Assembly: GCA_942491345.1 (NCBI GenBank)
Contig: CALOAN010000020.1
Span: 186,001 to 250,000, forward strand
Length of the DNA stretch: 64,000 bases
Reading direction: 5' to 3'
From: JAHEEL01 sp942491345
GTDB taxonomy: Bacteria > Actinomycetota > Acidimicrobiia > Spongiisociales > UBA5794
Every line of letters begins with the position of its first letter. Position 1 is the first letter of the stretch. The translations under genes were made by a program, and so were the position numbers. Below are positions 23,807 to 31,696 of this stretch, one piece after another. The notes beneath the pieces are model-generated. The model saw only the letters and a list, made by a program, of their open reading frames with translations, was not told where the DNA came from and searched no databases.

Positions 23807-25210
23807 GTGAGGGATGGCTATCGCATTGTCATGACGCTTGCGTTCTACCCGCGGGGCGGGTCGGCCCAGGTCGTGCGCTATCTAGGAGGTGCGCTCCAAA
23901 CGCTCGGCAACGACGTGACGGTTGCATGTGGGTCGCTGGGACCGCCGGGGGTGAGATCACACGCCGGCACCTTCTTCGACGGTCTCGACGTGCAGGCGCT
24001 GGATTTCACCGAAGCTATCGAATGGTTCGATGGGGGCCGGGACCCGATGAAGGCCCCAGTTCCGATTCACCCGTCGTTCGAGGATCGACCGGGAGTTCCG
24101 GATCGCGTTTTCGCCTCCGTCGCCGATGACGCTTATCAGCTCCAGGTCGCGGCGTGGCAGAGGTTGCTCGAGGACGTGGGGCCGCCAGACGTGTATCACG
24201 TCCACCACCTGACGCACGTGAACGATGCGATCGACCGTATCGACACTCGGCCCGTGATTGCCCACCTCCACGGCACCGAACTCAAGATGCTGGAACAGAT
24301 TCGAGGCGGCGGGGCGGAGCGATGGTCGCAATCCTCGGCGTGGGACCTACGTCTGGTCGCGGCCGCCCATCGCGCCGACCGCCTCATCGTCATCTCGAAA
24401 ACCGACCGGGACCTTGCGATCGAACTCGTCAACCTCGATCCTGCTCAGATCGACATTGTGCCAAACGGAGTCGATACCAGCTCCTTCGTGCCGCTCGGTC
24501 TGTCTGCAGGCCGGCGGCTCGAACACTGGCGTCAATGGCTGGTCGAAGATCCGCAAGGCTGGGACGAGAGCGGTCTGCCAGGGAAGATCCGGTACACAAA
24601 CGATGACATCGAGCGCTTCTTCATCGACGCGAATACCGGTGAGCTGCGCCCCGTACTGCTGTACGTGGGACGGTTCCTCGACTTCAAACGTGTGCCGCTT
24701 CTCATCCGCGCTTACGCCGAGGTCCGGAGCGCACTCGGGAACGAAGCGCCCCCGCTCGTCGTCTGGGGCGGATACCCGGGGGAGTGGGAGGGCGAACATC
24801 CGCATTCGGTTGCTCGAGCGCTGGGTGTCGAAGGGGTGTTCTTTGTCGGTTGGCACGGGCACGACGAACTCGCCATCGGATTCAACTGCGCCGATGTGTT
24901 CGTCGCACCCTCGGTAGAGGAACCGTTCGGGCAGGTCTACTTGGAGGCAATGGCTTGCGGCATGCCGGTGATCGCGACCACCACGGGCGGCCCTCCTTCG
25001 TTCGTGAACACTGATCCGGGGCGGCTCAACGGCTGGCTTGTGGCGCCCGACGAGATTGATGCCCTGGCAAATGCAATGGTCGAGGCTGCGGTGGACACCC
25101 CTGTTCGAGCAGAACGCGGCCGAAATGCCCGTCGTACGGTGGTGGAGGGATTCGATTGGCTTCGGATCGCTGAGCGAGTCAACCGCATCTATCGCGAGGT
25201 CCTGGCCTAG
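23807..25210 (+). CDS. Glycosyltransferase, GT4 family (GT-B fold)
   Basis: Transfers a sugar from a nucleotide donor to an unknown acceptor. It is 467 aa with a GT-B fold. The N-terminal half starts IVMTLAFYPRGGSAQVVRYLG and contains DVYHVHHLTHVN and HLHGTELKML. The C-terminal half has LLYVGRFLDFKRVPLLI and the EX7E motif VEEPFGQVYLEAMACGMPVIAT (about 370-391), whose glutamates bind the donor. I chose GTG 23807 because the first beta strand begins before the ATG at 23831; GGGGAG runs directly into it, so the exact start is uncertain. An unusual insertion (about 230-270, RQWLVEDPQGWDESGL) lies between the halves. No other polysaccharide gene is adjacent. Confidence 0.87.
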   Translation: MRDGYRIVMTLAFYPRGGSAQVVRYLGGALQTLGNDVTVACGSLGPPGVRSHAGTFFDGLDVQALDFTEAIEWFDGGRDPMKAPVPIHPSFEDRPGVPDRVFASVADDAYQLQVAAWQRLLEDVGPPDVYHVHHLTHVNDAIDRIDTRPVIAHLHGTELKMLEQIRGGGAERWSQSSAWDLRLVAAAHRADRLIVISKTDRDLAIELVNLDPAQIDIVPNGVDTSSFVPLGLSAGRRLEHWRQWLVEDPQGWDESGLPGKIRYTNDDIERFFIDANTGELRPVLLYVGRFLDFKRVPLLIRAYAEVRSALGNEAPPLVVWGGYPGEWEGEHPHSVARALGVEGVFFVGWHGHDELAIGFNCADVFVAPSVEEPFGQVYLEAMACGMPVIATTTGGPPSFVNTDPGRLNGWLVAPDEIDALANAMVEAAVDTPVRAERGRNARRTVVEGFDWLRIAERVNRIYREVLA

Positions 25211-25289
25211 CGCGCGGCACGCTGCCCGGTCCCGGCGAGGGGATCCATCTCGGCTCGGAGGCGACGTGGACGAACGCCGTCACTTCGGA

Positions 25290-25730
25290 TCAGACGGTCG
25301 GGCCGCCGAGGTGAGCCGCAATGGCATCCGACCACGCCTTCATCATGAGCTCGAAACGGTCATCCGCGTGCGCGTCGAGCTCCGCGGGATCGTTGCCGAG
25401 GAGTGTCAAGTCGTAGGTCACCGACACGGTGCTGTGCCCGGCTGCTGTGTCGGTACACCCAACCCGAACAACGCCGGCATGATGCCCGAGCGTGATTCGA
25501 GCGTACGCCGCTGTCGCTCCAGAGCGGTCGATTTCGAGCACCACCCATGCTGTCTCGACACCGTCAGATATCGTTACGAACACTGTCCCGGAATCCTCGC
25601 TCGGCTGTCCGGCCGGGTACGCGGGATCCCAACCTGGAACCCACGCTCGTTCCCCCTCGGGGGTGAACAGACCGATCGCGTCTGCGGCCGGCAACGCCAC
25701 GTCAAAATGGCCGAAAGACTGCAGCCTCAT
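25290..25730 (-). CDS. SRPBCC-like (polyketide cyclase/START fold) protein
   Basis: A 146-aa protein with an SRPBCC-like pattern: an early strand FGHFDVALPAADAIGLFTPEGERAWVPGWDPAY, matching the LFTPEGE..W.PGW.P motif. It then has a beta-rich middle (TVFVTI, TAWVVLEI, STVSVTYDLTLLG) and a C-terminal helix (DRFELMMKAWSDAIAAHL). The fold binds hydrophobic ligands; function is unknown. ATG 25730 has GGAG/AAAGG immediately upstream. It is divergent from the LLM oxidoreductase gene (152-bp gap). Confidence 0.78.
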   Translation of the reverse strand: MRLQSFGHFDVALPAADAIGLFTPEGERAWVPGWDPAYPAGQPSEDSGTVFVTISDGVETAWVVLEIDRSGATAAYARITLGHHAGVVRVGCTDTAAGHSTVSVTYDLTLLGNDPAELDAHADDRFELMMKAWSDAIAAHLGGPTV

Positions 25731-25882
25731 CCTTTGTCTCCGTTGGGCCTGCGCGGGTTCTTTCGCGGATGGCGGCTCATGTGGACATGATGCCAGATGC
25801 GCATCTCCCTCGTATCCGTCGGAGTCCTGAGGTCCTAGATCCTGATGACACTCACGCTGAGTCGCCCCGCTATGTTCCTGAC

Positions 25883-26875
25883 ATGCGTTTTGGAGCATTC
25901 ACCCCACAGGGCTGGCGCCACGACCTCGTTGGTGTGCCGGTCGATCAGCAATGGCCGACGATTCTCGCCACCGCGAAGGTGATCGAGGATCTCGGTTTCG
26001 AATCGGTTTGGGTCTACGACCATTTCCACCCGGTACCGGAACCGGATCAGGAACCGGTCTACGAGGCATGGACCCTGATGGCTGCTCTTGCCGCTACCAC
26101 CGAAACGGTTCGGCTCGGTCAGATGTGCACCTGCAACTCGTATCGTCCGCCGTCGTACCTGGCGAAGGTGGCGGCGTCGATCGATGCGATTTCGGGCGGC
26201 CGCCTCGAGATGGGCATCGGTGCCGGCTGGTACGAACACGAGTACGCCGGCTACGGCTATGAATTCCCCAAACCCTCGGTCAGAATCGGCATGCTGCGAG
26301 AAGGCGTGGAGATCATGCGTCGCATGTGGACGGAGGAAGTCGTTGACTTCGACGGCACCTACTACAACCTGAAGGGTGCGCTCTGTCAACCGAAGCCGGT
26401 CCAGAACCCGATGATCCCCATGTGGATCGCCGGCGGAGGGGAGAAGCTGACGTTGAACGTGGCGGCTCGATACGCCGACTACACCAACTTCGGATACACG
26501 TTCGACGAGTTCAAGCAGAAGAGCGAGATCCTCGCAGGCCACTGCAAGAACGTTGGACGCGATTTCGGCGAGATCGTGCGAACCACGAACTTCAATATCG
26601 TCATTGGCGAGACCGAGGACGAGGTCGCCGAGCGGACGGCGGCCGTCAAGGCGCACTTCGCCCGCATCGTCGGAGATGACCAGGCCGACAAGATGTTCGC
26701 CAACAACTACGTCAACGGCGGCGGGATCGCGGGCACCCCCCAACAGATCGTCGAACGCATCGCCGAATGGCAGGAAGCCGGGCTGGGCTACGCCATCGTC
26801 AACTTCCAAGAAGCCGGGACCAATCGTCGAGGCCTCGAGTTGTTCGCCGAACAGGTGATACCACACTTGACCTGA
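25883..26875 (+). CDS. LLM-class F420-dependent oxidoreductase
   Basis: Luciferase-like TIM-barrel oxidoreductase of 330 aa that probably uses cofactor F420. It opens MRFGAFTPQGW, then IEDLGFESVWVYDHFHPVP, RLGQMCTCNSYRPPSYLAKVAASIDAISGGRLEMGIGAGWYEHEYAGYG, the family hallmark, and MWIAGGGEKLTL near 178. The C-terminus carries GTPQQIVERIAEWQEAGLGYAIVNFQ. I chose the ATG at 25883 for the conserved N-terminal strand; the frame runs 38 codons further upstream without conserved sequence. The substrate is unknown. F420 versus FMN is inference from the sequence pattern and the likely actinobacterial host. Confidence 0.88.
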   Translation: MRFGAFTPQGWRHDLVGVPVDQQWPTILATAKVIEDLGFESVWVYDHFHPVPEPDQEPVYEAWTLMAALAATTETVRLGQMCTCNSYRPPSYLAKVAASIDAISGGRLEMGIGAGWYEHEYAGYGYEFPKPSVRIGMLREGVEIMRRMWTEEVVDFDGTYYNLKGALCQPKPVQNPMIPMWIAGGGEKLTLNVAARYADYTNFGYTFDEFKQKSEILAGHCKNVGRDFGEIVRTTNFNIVIGETEDEVAERTAAVKAHFARIVGDDQADKMFANNYVNGGGIAGTPQQIVERIAEWQEAGLGYAIVNFQEAGTNRRGLELFAEQVIPHLT

Positions 26876-26917
26876 TTTCTCGAGTGACGCCTCGCCGCTG
26901 GTAGCGTTCGCTCCACG

Positions 26918-27346
26918 ATGCGGACGCTCGGCAACATCCTGTGGTTGATCCTCGGTGGACTTCCGATGGCATTCGCCTATGCGGTTGCCGGCGTCGTCAT
27001 GTTCGTTCTGATCATCACCATCCCTTTTGGGATTCAGGCGTTCAAACTCGCGGGATTCGCCCTGTGGCCGTTTGGGCGAGTCATGGTCGAGATCCCCGGC
27101 AAGGGCGGGTGCCTCAACACAGTTGGGAACATCATCTGGGTGGTTCTGGCCGGGATCTGGCTGGCGATCGCTCACATCTTCTGGGCTCTGCTGCTGGCGA
27201 TCACGATCATCGGAATCCCGTTCGCCGTTGCGAATGTCAAGCTAGCTGGGGCGGCGCTTGTGCCGTTTGGGCGAACTGTCATGTCGAGTGACGCGGCGGC
27301 GGCGCAGAGTTACCCGGTGGTCATCGGCGTTGAGCCGCTGGGTTGA
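26918..27346 (+). CDS. YccF-domain membrane protein
   Basis: A 142-aa protein with two tandem YccF domains: RTLGNILWLILGGLPMAFAYAVAGVVMFVLIITIPFGIQAFKLAGFALWPFGR, and the parallel NTVGNIIWVVLAGIWLAIAHIFWALLLAITIIGIPFAVANVKLAGAALVPFGR. Each carries two membrane helices and a conserved IPFG/IPFA turn, giving four segments in total. Function of the family is unknown. It lies 42 bp after the LLM oxidoreductase gene and may be co-transcribed with it. A diverged 60-bp repeat unit follows. Confidence 0.88.
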   Translation: MRTLGNILWLILGGLPMAFAYAVAGVVMFVLIITIPFGIQAFKLAGFALWPFGRVMVEIPGKGGCLNTVGNIIWVVLAGIWLAIAHIFWALLLAITIIGIPFAVANVKLAGAALVPFGRTVMSSDAAAAQSYPVVIGVEPLG

Positions 27347-27383
27347 GTCTCGCCCGGCCAATTGTCCACGGGTTATGGCGCCT

Positions 27384-27434
27384 ATTCCGCGGGCCGACAG
27401 CGCCGTATGCGAGGTCGAGAACCGTGGGTACGCG
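27384..27434. repeat. 60-bp dispersed repeat, single diverged unit
   Basis: About 80% like the units at 29559-29606 by eye, in the same orientation. It keeps ATTCCGCGGG, GCGCCGTAT and GAGAACC-GTGGGT but has lost the perfect GAACCC/GGGTTC palindrome. It lies between the convergent YccF gene and the DUF4332-like gene. Confidence 0.75.
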
Positions 27435-27441
27435 ATCTGCC

Positions 27442-28113
27442 CTACCACTCGATGTCGTTGCTGAGTCGCAGGCTGAACCGCCGGCAGTAGTCGAGATCCT
27501 CGAGACGCAGTTCCGGACCCGACGCGGCCCCTTTGCCGACAGACCGTCGATAGCGTTCGAGGATCTCCAAAGGATCGGTCGAGTTGAAGTTGCGCGGACT
27601 GCGGATGCCGAGGTCCCTCAGGAAGTGGGCAAACGCGGGGCCAACTCCGTTGATCCTTACCAAGTCGGAGAGTTCGAGGGCTTGCGCAAGCCGTTGGTCA
27701 TCGAGGTCGTGCTCGAGAGCAATCGATTGGCGGTCGGCCGGCCGGGCGCAGCTTTCGTAGAGGTCTTTGGTCGACCGGATCCGGGCCAGCCGCAAACGTT
27801 CGAGTTCCGGCTGCTCGAAGACGTCGAGTTGGGTGAGAGACACCGGCTTTGACACATACGAGTTGACCTCGCGGTTCAACACGGTGAGATACTCCTCGTC
27901 GACACTGAGACCGGCGGCCAACTCGCCGTAGCGCCCCTTGTCGCGAAGCCGGCCCCGGAGATCTTCGAGGTTGTTGATGCCCATCCTCTTGAGTTGAGGT
28001 ACCACGTCGGTGATTCGCCCGGCAAGCATCCTGCGGCTGGGAAGGAGATCGATGGTGAGGATGGTCTCCTCGAATGCGTCAAGGCTGATGGCGGTGAGGT
28101 CAGTCGAGTACAT
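27442..28113 (-). CDS. Helix-hairpin-helix (DUF4332-like) protein
   Basis: A 223-aa protein with two helix-hairpin-helix-like units: PQLKRMGINNLEDLRGRLRD (about 41-60) and LVRINGVGPAFAHFLRDLGIRSPRNFNSTD (about 148-177), the latter of the INGVGPAFA type found in DUF4332 proteins and DNA-binding HhH domains. The rest is helical and charged. It may bind DNA non-specifically, or the fold may serve protein contacts. ATG 28113 is chosen for GGGAGGAG 4 bp upstream. It is divergent from the M28 peptidase gene (56-bp gap). Confidence 0.7.
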   Translation of the reverse strand: MYSTDLTAISLDAFEETILTIDLLPSRRMLAGRITDVVPQLKRMGINNLEDLRGRLRDKGRYGELAAGLSVDEEYLTVLNREVNSYVSKPVSLTQLDVFEQPELERLRLARIRSTKDLYESCARPADRQSIALEHDLDDQRLAQALELSDLVRINGVGPAFAHFLRDLGIRSPRNFNSTDPLEILERYRRSVGKGAASGPELRLEDLDYCRRFSLRLSNDIEW

Positions 28114-28169
28114 AGCTCCTCCCGCCGGCGTCAGGCCACTATCGACATGGTACGCGGACGTGGGGCGGG

Positions 28170-29450
28170 GTGATGCCCTCGACATCGAGCCTGCGACCAA
28201 TGGCTACGCTCAAACACGTGCGCGTGGATACGTCGCCTGAGGGCCTCGGCGGTTGGGCAAGCGAGATCGTCACTTGTCTCTGCTCCGTGGTTCCCGACCG
28301 TCGGCCTGGTAGCCCTGGGAATTCCCGGGCAACGGCCTACGTCGCCGACCAACTCTCGCACATGGACTGGCCGGTTGAGCAACCGGAGTTCGCCTGCGTC
28401 GATTGGCGAACCGAAGGTGGTTCCCTGACGGTCGGCGGGAGATCGATCGATGTGACGCCGAGCCCATACGGGTGCGGTGTCTCAGCCGTGGGGCCGCTGC
28501 GGATCCTCCGGAACCGCGAGGACCTGCAGCGACAGGATCTCGGTGGTGCGGTCGTCGTACTTGACGGTGGGCTTGCGTCCGAGCCGCTCACGCCGAAGGC
28601 ATACCCGTTCTACGGATCCGACGAGCACGCGGCATTGATTGGTGCGTTGGAGTCCGCAGCGCCTGCAGCCGTTATTGCCATTACGGGTCGCTACCCGGCG
28701 CTGTGTGGTGCGCTCGATCCGTTTCCTCTCATCGAGGACGGCGACTTCGCCATTCCGACCGGGAACATCAGACCGGATGAGAGCGCTCACGTTCTCGCCA
28801 GCGACGGTGAACCGTCCGAAGTAGAGCTTCGATCCGAAAGGTGGACAGCAACGGCACGCAACATCGTGGCTACGCGAGGATGTCGATCCGCCCGGCTCAC
28901 TGTCGCGGCGCATATCGATACCAAACCCGGCACACCGGGGGCCGTGGACAACGCCGCGGGGGTCGCTGTGGTGGTCTTGCTTGCTGGGTTGCTTTCGCCC
29001 GAGCGTCACCCCTCCCTCGGCGTTGGCCTGGAGCTGCTGGTTGTCAACGGCGAGGATCACTACGCCGCCCCCGGCGAAGTCGCATGGCTGAGCGACAACA
29101 AGAACACGCTCGACGACGTGGCTCTCTTCATCAACATCGACGGGGCCGGCTACTGCGGAGGTCGGACTGCGTATTCCACCTACAACGTGGCGGCAAACGT
29201 CCAGTCCCGCATCGACCTGGCATTCGGAGGACGAGAGGACCTGGTGGAGGGTCCGGCGTGGTATCAAAGCGACCACGCGATATTCGCCATGCAAGGCCGT
29301 CCGGCGCTCGCCTTCACGACTGAACATGTTGATGAGATGCTCGAGTCGCTCTTCCATGCGCCGACCGACACACCCGACCAGGTGGACGCGGCACTTGTTG
29401 TTGGTATCGCCACAGCGCTCGAGGACCTGGTCGTCGGGTGGTCCGATTGA
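28170..29450 (+). CDS. M28-family zinc aminopeptidase-like protein
   Basis: A 426-aa cytoplasmic di-zinc peptidase. Predicted metal ligands are His248 and Asp260 (AHIDTKPGTPGAVDNAAG), Glu295/Asp296 (VNGEDHYA), Asp324 (NIDGAG) and His396 (HAPTDTPD), the M28 pattern. Residues 60-210 form an inserted PA-like domain. No signal peptide is seen. The start is uncertain: ATG 28170, ATG 28200 and GTG 28218 are all possible, with a weak GGGGTG before the first. It is followed by a pair of 60-bp repeats. The substrate (peptide or aminoacylated small molecule) is unknown. Confidence 0.85.
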   Translation: MMPSTSSLRPMATLKHVRVDTSPEGLGGWASEIVTCLCSVVPDRRPGSPGNSRATAYVADQLSHMDWPVEQPEFACVDWRTEGGSLTVGGRSIDVTPSPYGCGVSAVGPLRILRNREDLQRQDLGGAVVVLDGGLASEPLTPKAYPFYGSDEHAALIGALESAAPAAVIAITGRYPALCGALDPFPLIEDGDFAIPTGNIRPDESAHVLASDGEPSEVELRSERWTATARNIVATRGCRSARLTVAAHIDTKPGTPGAVDNAAGVAVVVLLAGLLSPERHPSLGVGLELLVVNGEDHYAAPGEVAWLSDNKNTLDDVALFINIDGAGYCGGRTAYSTYNVAANVQSRIDLAFGGREDLVEGPAWYQSDHAIFAMQGRPALAFTTEHVDEMLESLFHAPTDTPDQVDAALVVGIATALEDLVVGWSD

Positions 29451-29498
29451 CGACGGTGGGCTGGCACGGCGGGCGGCGGAATACCACCGGATCGTGCG

Positions 29499-29606
29499 TT
29501 CCGCGGGCTGGCAGCGCCGTATAGAGGGTGGAGAACCCTGGGTTCGCAGCGCCGCCCATTCCGCGGGCTGACGGCGCCGCATACGAGGTGGAGAACCCTG
29601 GGTTCG
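29499..29606. repeat. 60-bp dispersed repeat, two tandem units (reverse of 21970)
   Basis: Units 29499-29558 (diverged: GCAGCGCCGTATAGAGG) and 29559-29606, identical to the reverse complement of the unit at 22030. The pair lies 49 bp after the M28 peptidase stop and runs up to 55 bp before the lipoprotein start. Confidence 0.9.
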
Positions 29607-29660
29607 TTGTCAAGAGCAGACATCGACGTAGCCTTGGCGAACGGAAGCGAACTAGGACGG

Positions 29661-30122
29661 ATGATGTACAGGACGATCATGTGGATCGCTGCAGTGGCCA
29701 TCCTGGCTACTTCGTGCAGCAGCACGGGTGCTGACGATGATGCACCGAGCTCTGAGACAACCGCTGCCGTAGCGAGCACTGAGACCACGACGACGACTTC
29801 GGTATCAACCACCACGATCTCGGCGACGACGTCAACAGAGGCCGTCGCAACTACCGAAGCGCCATCGAGGACGTCCACGACCACAACCACCGAACCGCCG
29901 GACGAGGTGAATCCACCGGAGGTGGAAGCCTGGTGGTGTGACACCTTCGAGGTCGCGGCTGGGCAGAGCCCCACCGACTTCGCTCAAGGTCTCGAAGACG
30001 ACTTCCGACACGGCTACTCCGATGTGCCGGCCGACAACCTCGAGGATGCGGCCGACCAGGCGGCGCTTGTGTCATGTAACCCCGAATACGGCAAGGCCGT
30101 GGCGGACGCCCTGCGGGGGTAG
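29661..30122 (+). CDS. Small secreted lipoprotein with Thr-rich linker
   Basis: A 153-aa predicted lipoprotein. Signal peptide residues 1-18 (MMYRTIMWIAAVAILATS) precede lipobox Cys19. Residues 30-95 are a Thr/Ser-rich flexible linker (ETTTTTSVSTTT and similar). A small C-terminal domain holds two cysteines (WWCDTFEV, SCNPEYG) with EVEAWWCDTFE and FAQGLEDDFRHGYSDVP. The linker style matches the sugar-binding lipoprotein in this window. I start at the tandem ATGs 29661/29664, with AGGA nearby, not in the repeat upstream. Function unknown; the PPOX-type gene follows convergently. Confidence 0.75.
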   Translation: MMYRTIMWIAAVAILATSCSSTGADDDAPSSETTAAVASTETTTTTSVSTTTISATTSTEAVATTEAPSRTSTTTTTEPPDEVNPPEVEAWWCDTFEVAAGQSPTDFAQGLEDDFRHGYSDVPADNLEDAADQAALVSCNPEYGKAVADALRG

Positions 30123-30198
30123 GCCCTACACGTGCGATGTCGACCGTCCCGAAAAGGCTCGTGGATGGCCCCTCGTCGTGGAAGGTCAGCGGTCAGCC

Positions 30199-30666
30199 CT
30201 AGCCGACCGGCACTCGGGCGAGGGACTCGTCGGGGTGACGCATCTTGATCAGTGGCACGCCGATGCCGTATGTCACGAATCGGCCGACCGGCGTGATTCG
30301 GATCACACACGTGTCGCCCATCGTGTCGTCGACACCTCGAGTGAGGTCGGCTCGCAGTTCGGCGTCCACGTCATCGATCGGGACGATCGTGGCGTGACCC
30401 GGGAACGTGATAACGGCCGGTGGCGCCTGACGAATCCTGATCGGAAGGCGCTGGACGGTCACCGTAACGACGACGTTGGGGTTCGCCTTGATGTGCTTGA
30501 CCTTCCACGTGTCGGGACCGGTCAGCACGTTGAGCACACGATCCTTCACCTTGTACATCACGCCGGCGGCTCTGGGCTCACCGTTGGGTGTTACGAAGCC
30601 GACGACCGCGAATGGCCACTTCTCGATGTACGGCCAGATCTCGTCGGCGGTTGCGGGCAGCGCCAT
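30199..30666 (-). CDS. PNPOx-like split-barrel flavin/F420-binding protein
   Basis: A 155-aa split-beta-barrel protein of the pyridoxamine-phosphate-oxidase-like superfamily: PFAVVGFVTPNGEPRAAGVMYKVKDRVLNVLTG then VKHIKANPNVVVTVTV and ITFPGHATIVP. The pattern fits FMN- or F420-binding PPOX-class proteins common in actinobacteria, used for redox of quinones or small molecules; the exact reaction is unknown. The start ATG 30666 has GGGAGG 6 bp upstream. It is divergent from the methyltransferase gene. Confidence 0.83.
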   Translation of the reverse strand: MALPATADEIWPYIEKWPFAVVGFVTPNGEPRAAGVMYKVKDRVLNVLTGPDTWKVKHIKANPNVVVTVTVQRLPIRIRQAPPAVITFPGHATIVPIDDVDAELRADLTRGVDDTMGDTCVIRITPVGRFVTYGIGVPLIKMRHPDESLARVPVG

Positions 30667-30785
30667 CGAACCTCCCATCTCGGTTCCGTGATGTTCGAAC
30701 GGCACGCAGCGACGGCCTAGAGGAGAAGCTCCCTTTCGGACGCGCGACGACCACGCTTCAGCATTGGACATCGATCGGCGTGGGT

Positions 30786-31595
30786 ATGGTGAGCAGGATG
30801 GGGCGATACACACACGGCCACCACGAGAGTGTGCTGCGATCCCACCGGTGGCGAACCGTCGACAACTCAGCCGGCTACCTCGCCGCTCGCCTTACCCGCG
30901 GCGCCTCCCTTCTCGATGTCGGATGTGGCCCCGGCACACTCACGGTGGACCTCGCCCGCCGTGTCGAACCCGGCCGTGTGATCGGAATCGATAGCGCCGA
31001 AATGATCGTCGACCAGGCGACGAGCGATACGCCGGCCAGCATCGCCAACGTCGAATTCCGTGTTGGCGATGTGTACGACATTGGATTCGGCGACGGCACA
31101 TTCGACATCGTCCATGCTCATCAGGTGCTTCAGCATGTAGACGATCCAGTGGCCGCACTGCGCGAGATGCGCCGTGTGTGTCGCCCTGGCGGAATCGTGG
31201 CAGCTCGCGACGCCGACTACGGCGCCATGACCTGGCATCCAGCCGACGACCGACTCGACCGATGGCTCGACACGTATCGCTCGGTCGCCGTCGCCAATGG
31301 TGGGCAACCCGACGCAGGGCGATACTTGCTCCAATGGGCACAAGAGGCGGGCTTCGTTGATGTCCGAGCTTCAACGAGCAGCTGGCGCTTCGCGACACCG
31401 CACGACCGAGCATGGTGGGGTGGACTGTGGGCCGACCGCATCGTCGAGTCTTCGCTCGCTCAACATGTGATTGAGGGAGGCCACGCAACGAGAAGCGACC
31501 TCGAGGACATCGCCGCGGCCTGGCTCGACTGGTCGCGGCAGCCCGAAGCGTGGTTCATCGTGCCGCACGGAGAGATCGCTGCTGCGGCGCCGTAG
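30786..31595 (+). CDS. SAM-dependent class I methyltransferase
   Basis: A 269-aa methyltransferase of the UbiE/COQ5 or Methyltransf_11 type. Motif I is SLLDVGCGPGTLT (about 40-52), the acidic loop VIGIDSAEMI follows, motif II includes VEFRVGDVYDIGFGDGTFDIVHAHQVLQHVDDP and motif III RRVCRPGGIVAARDADY. The MGRYTHGHHESVLRSHRWR start is typical of a subgroup in actinobacteria. Two ATGs compete (30786 and 30798), GAGCAGG lying before the second. Acceptor substrate unknown. The gene stands alone. Confidence 0.87.
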   Translation: MVSRMGRYTHGHHESVLRSHRWRTVDNSAGYLAARLTRGASLLDVGCGPGTLTVDLARRVEPGRVIGIDSAEMIVDQATSDTPASIANVEFRVGDVYDIGFGDGTFDIVHAHQVLQHVDDPVAALREMRRVCRPGGIVAARDADYGAMTWHPADDRLDRWLDTYRSVAVANGGQPDAGRYLLQWAQEAGFVDVRASTSSWRFATPHDRAWWGGLWADRIVESSLAQHVIEGGHATRSDLEDIAAAWLDWSRQPEAWFIVPHGEIAAAAP

Positions 31596-31605
31596 ACGAG
31601 CGCCC

Positions 31606-31666
31606 ATGGCACACTCAAGACTTCTGCGGGGCCATTCTGGCTTCCCTTCGGGTCGTGGTGTGCCAT
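31606..31666. other. Long-loop inverted repeat in the protease gene leader
   Basis: Perfect 9-bp arms (ATGGCACAC at 31606-31614 and its complement at 31658-31666) around a 43-nt loop, just upstream of the protease start at 31697. It may be an mRNA structure or operator half-sites; it may also be chance. Confidence 0.3.
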
Positions 31667-31696
31667 GCTGCAATTGGCTGATGAAAGGCGGAACAA

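Noticed and set aside
25835..27175. 446-codon minus-strand frame
   Set aside because: Antisense to the LLM oxidoreductase and YccF genes, which are well supported.
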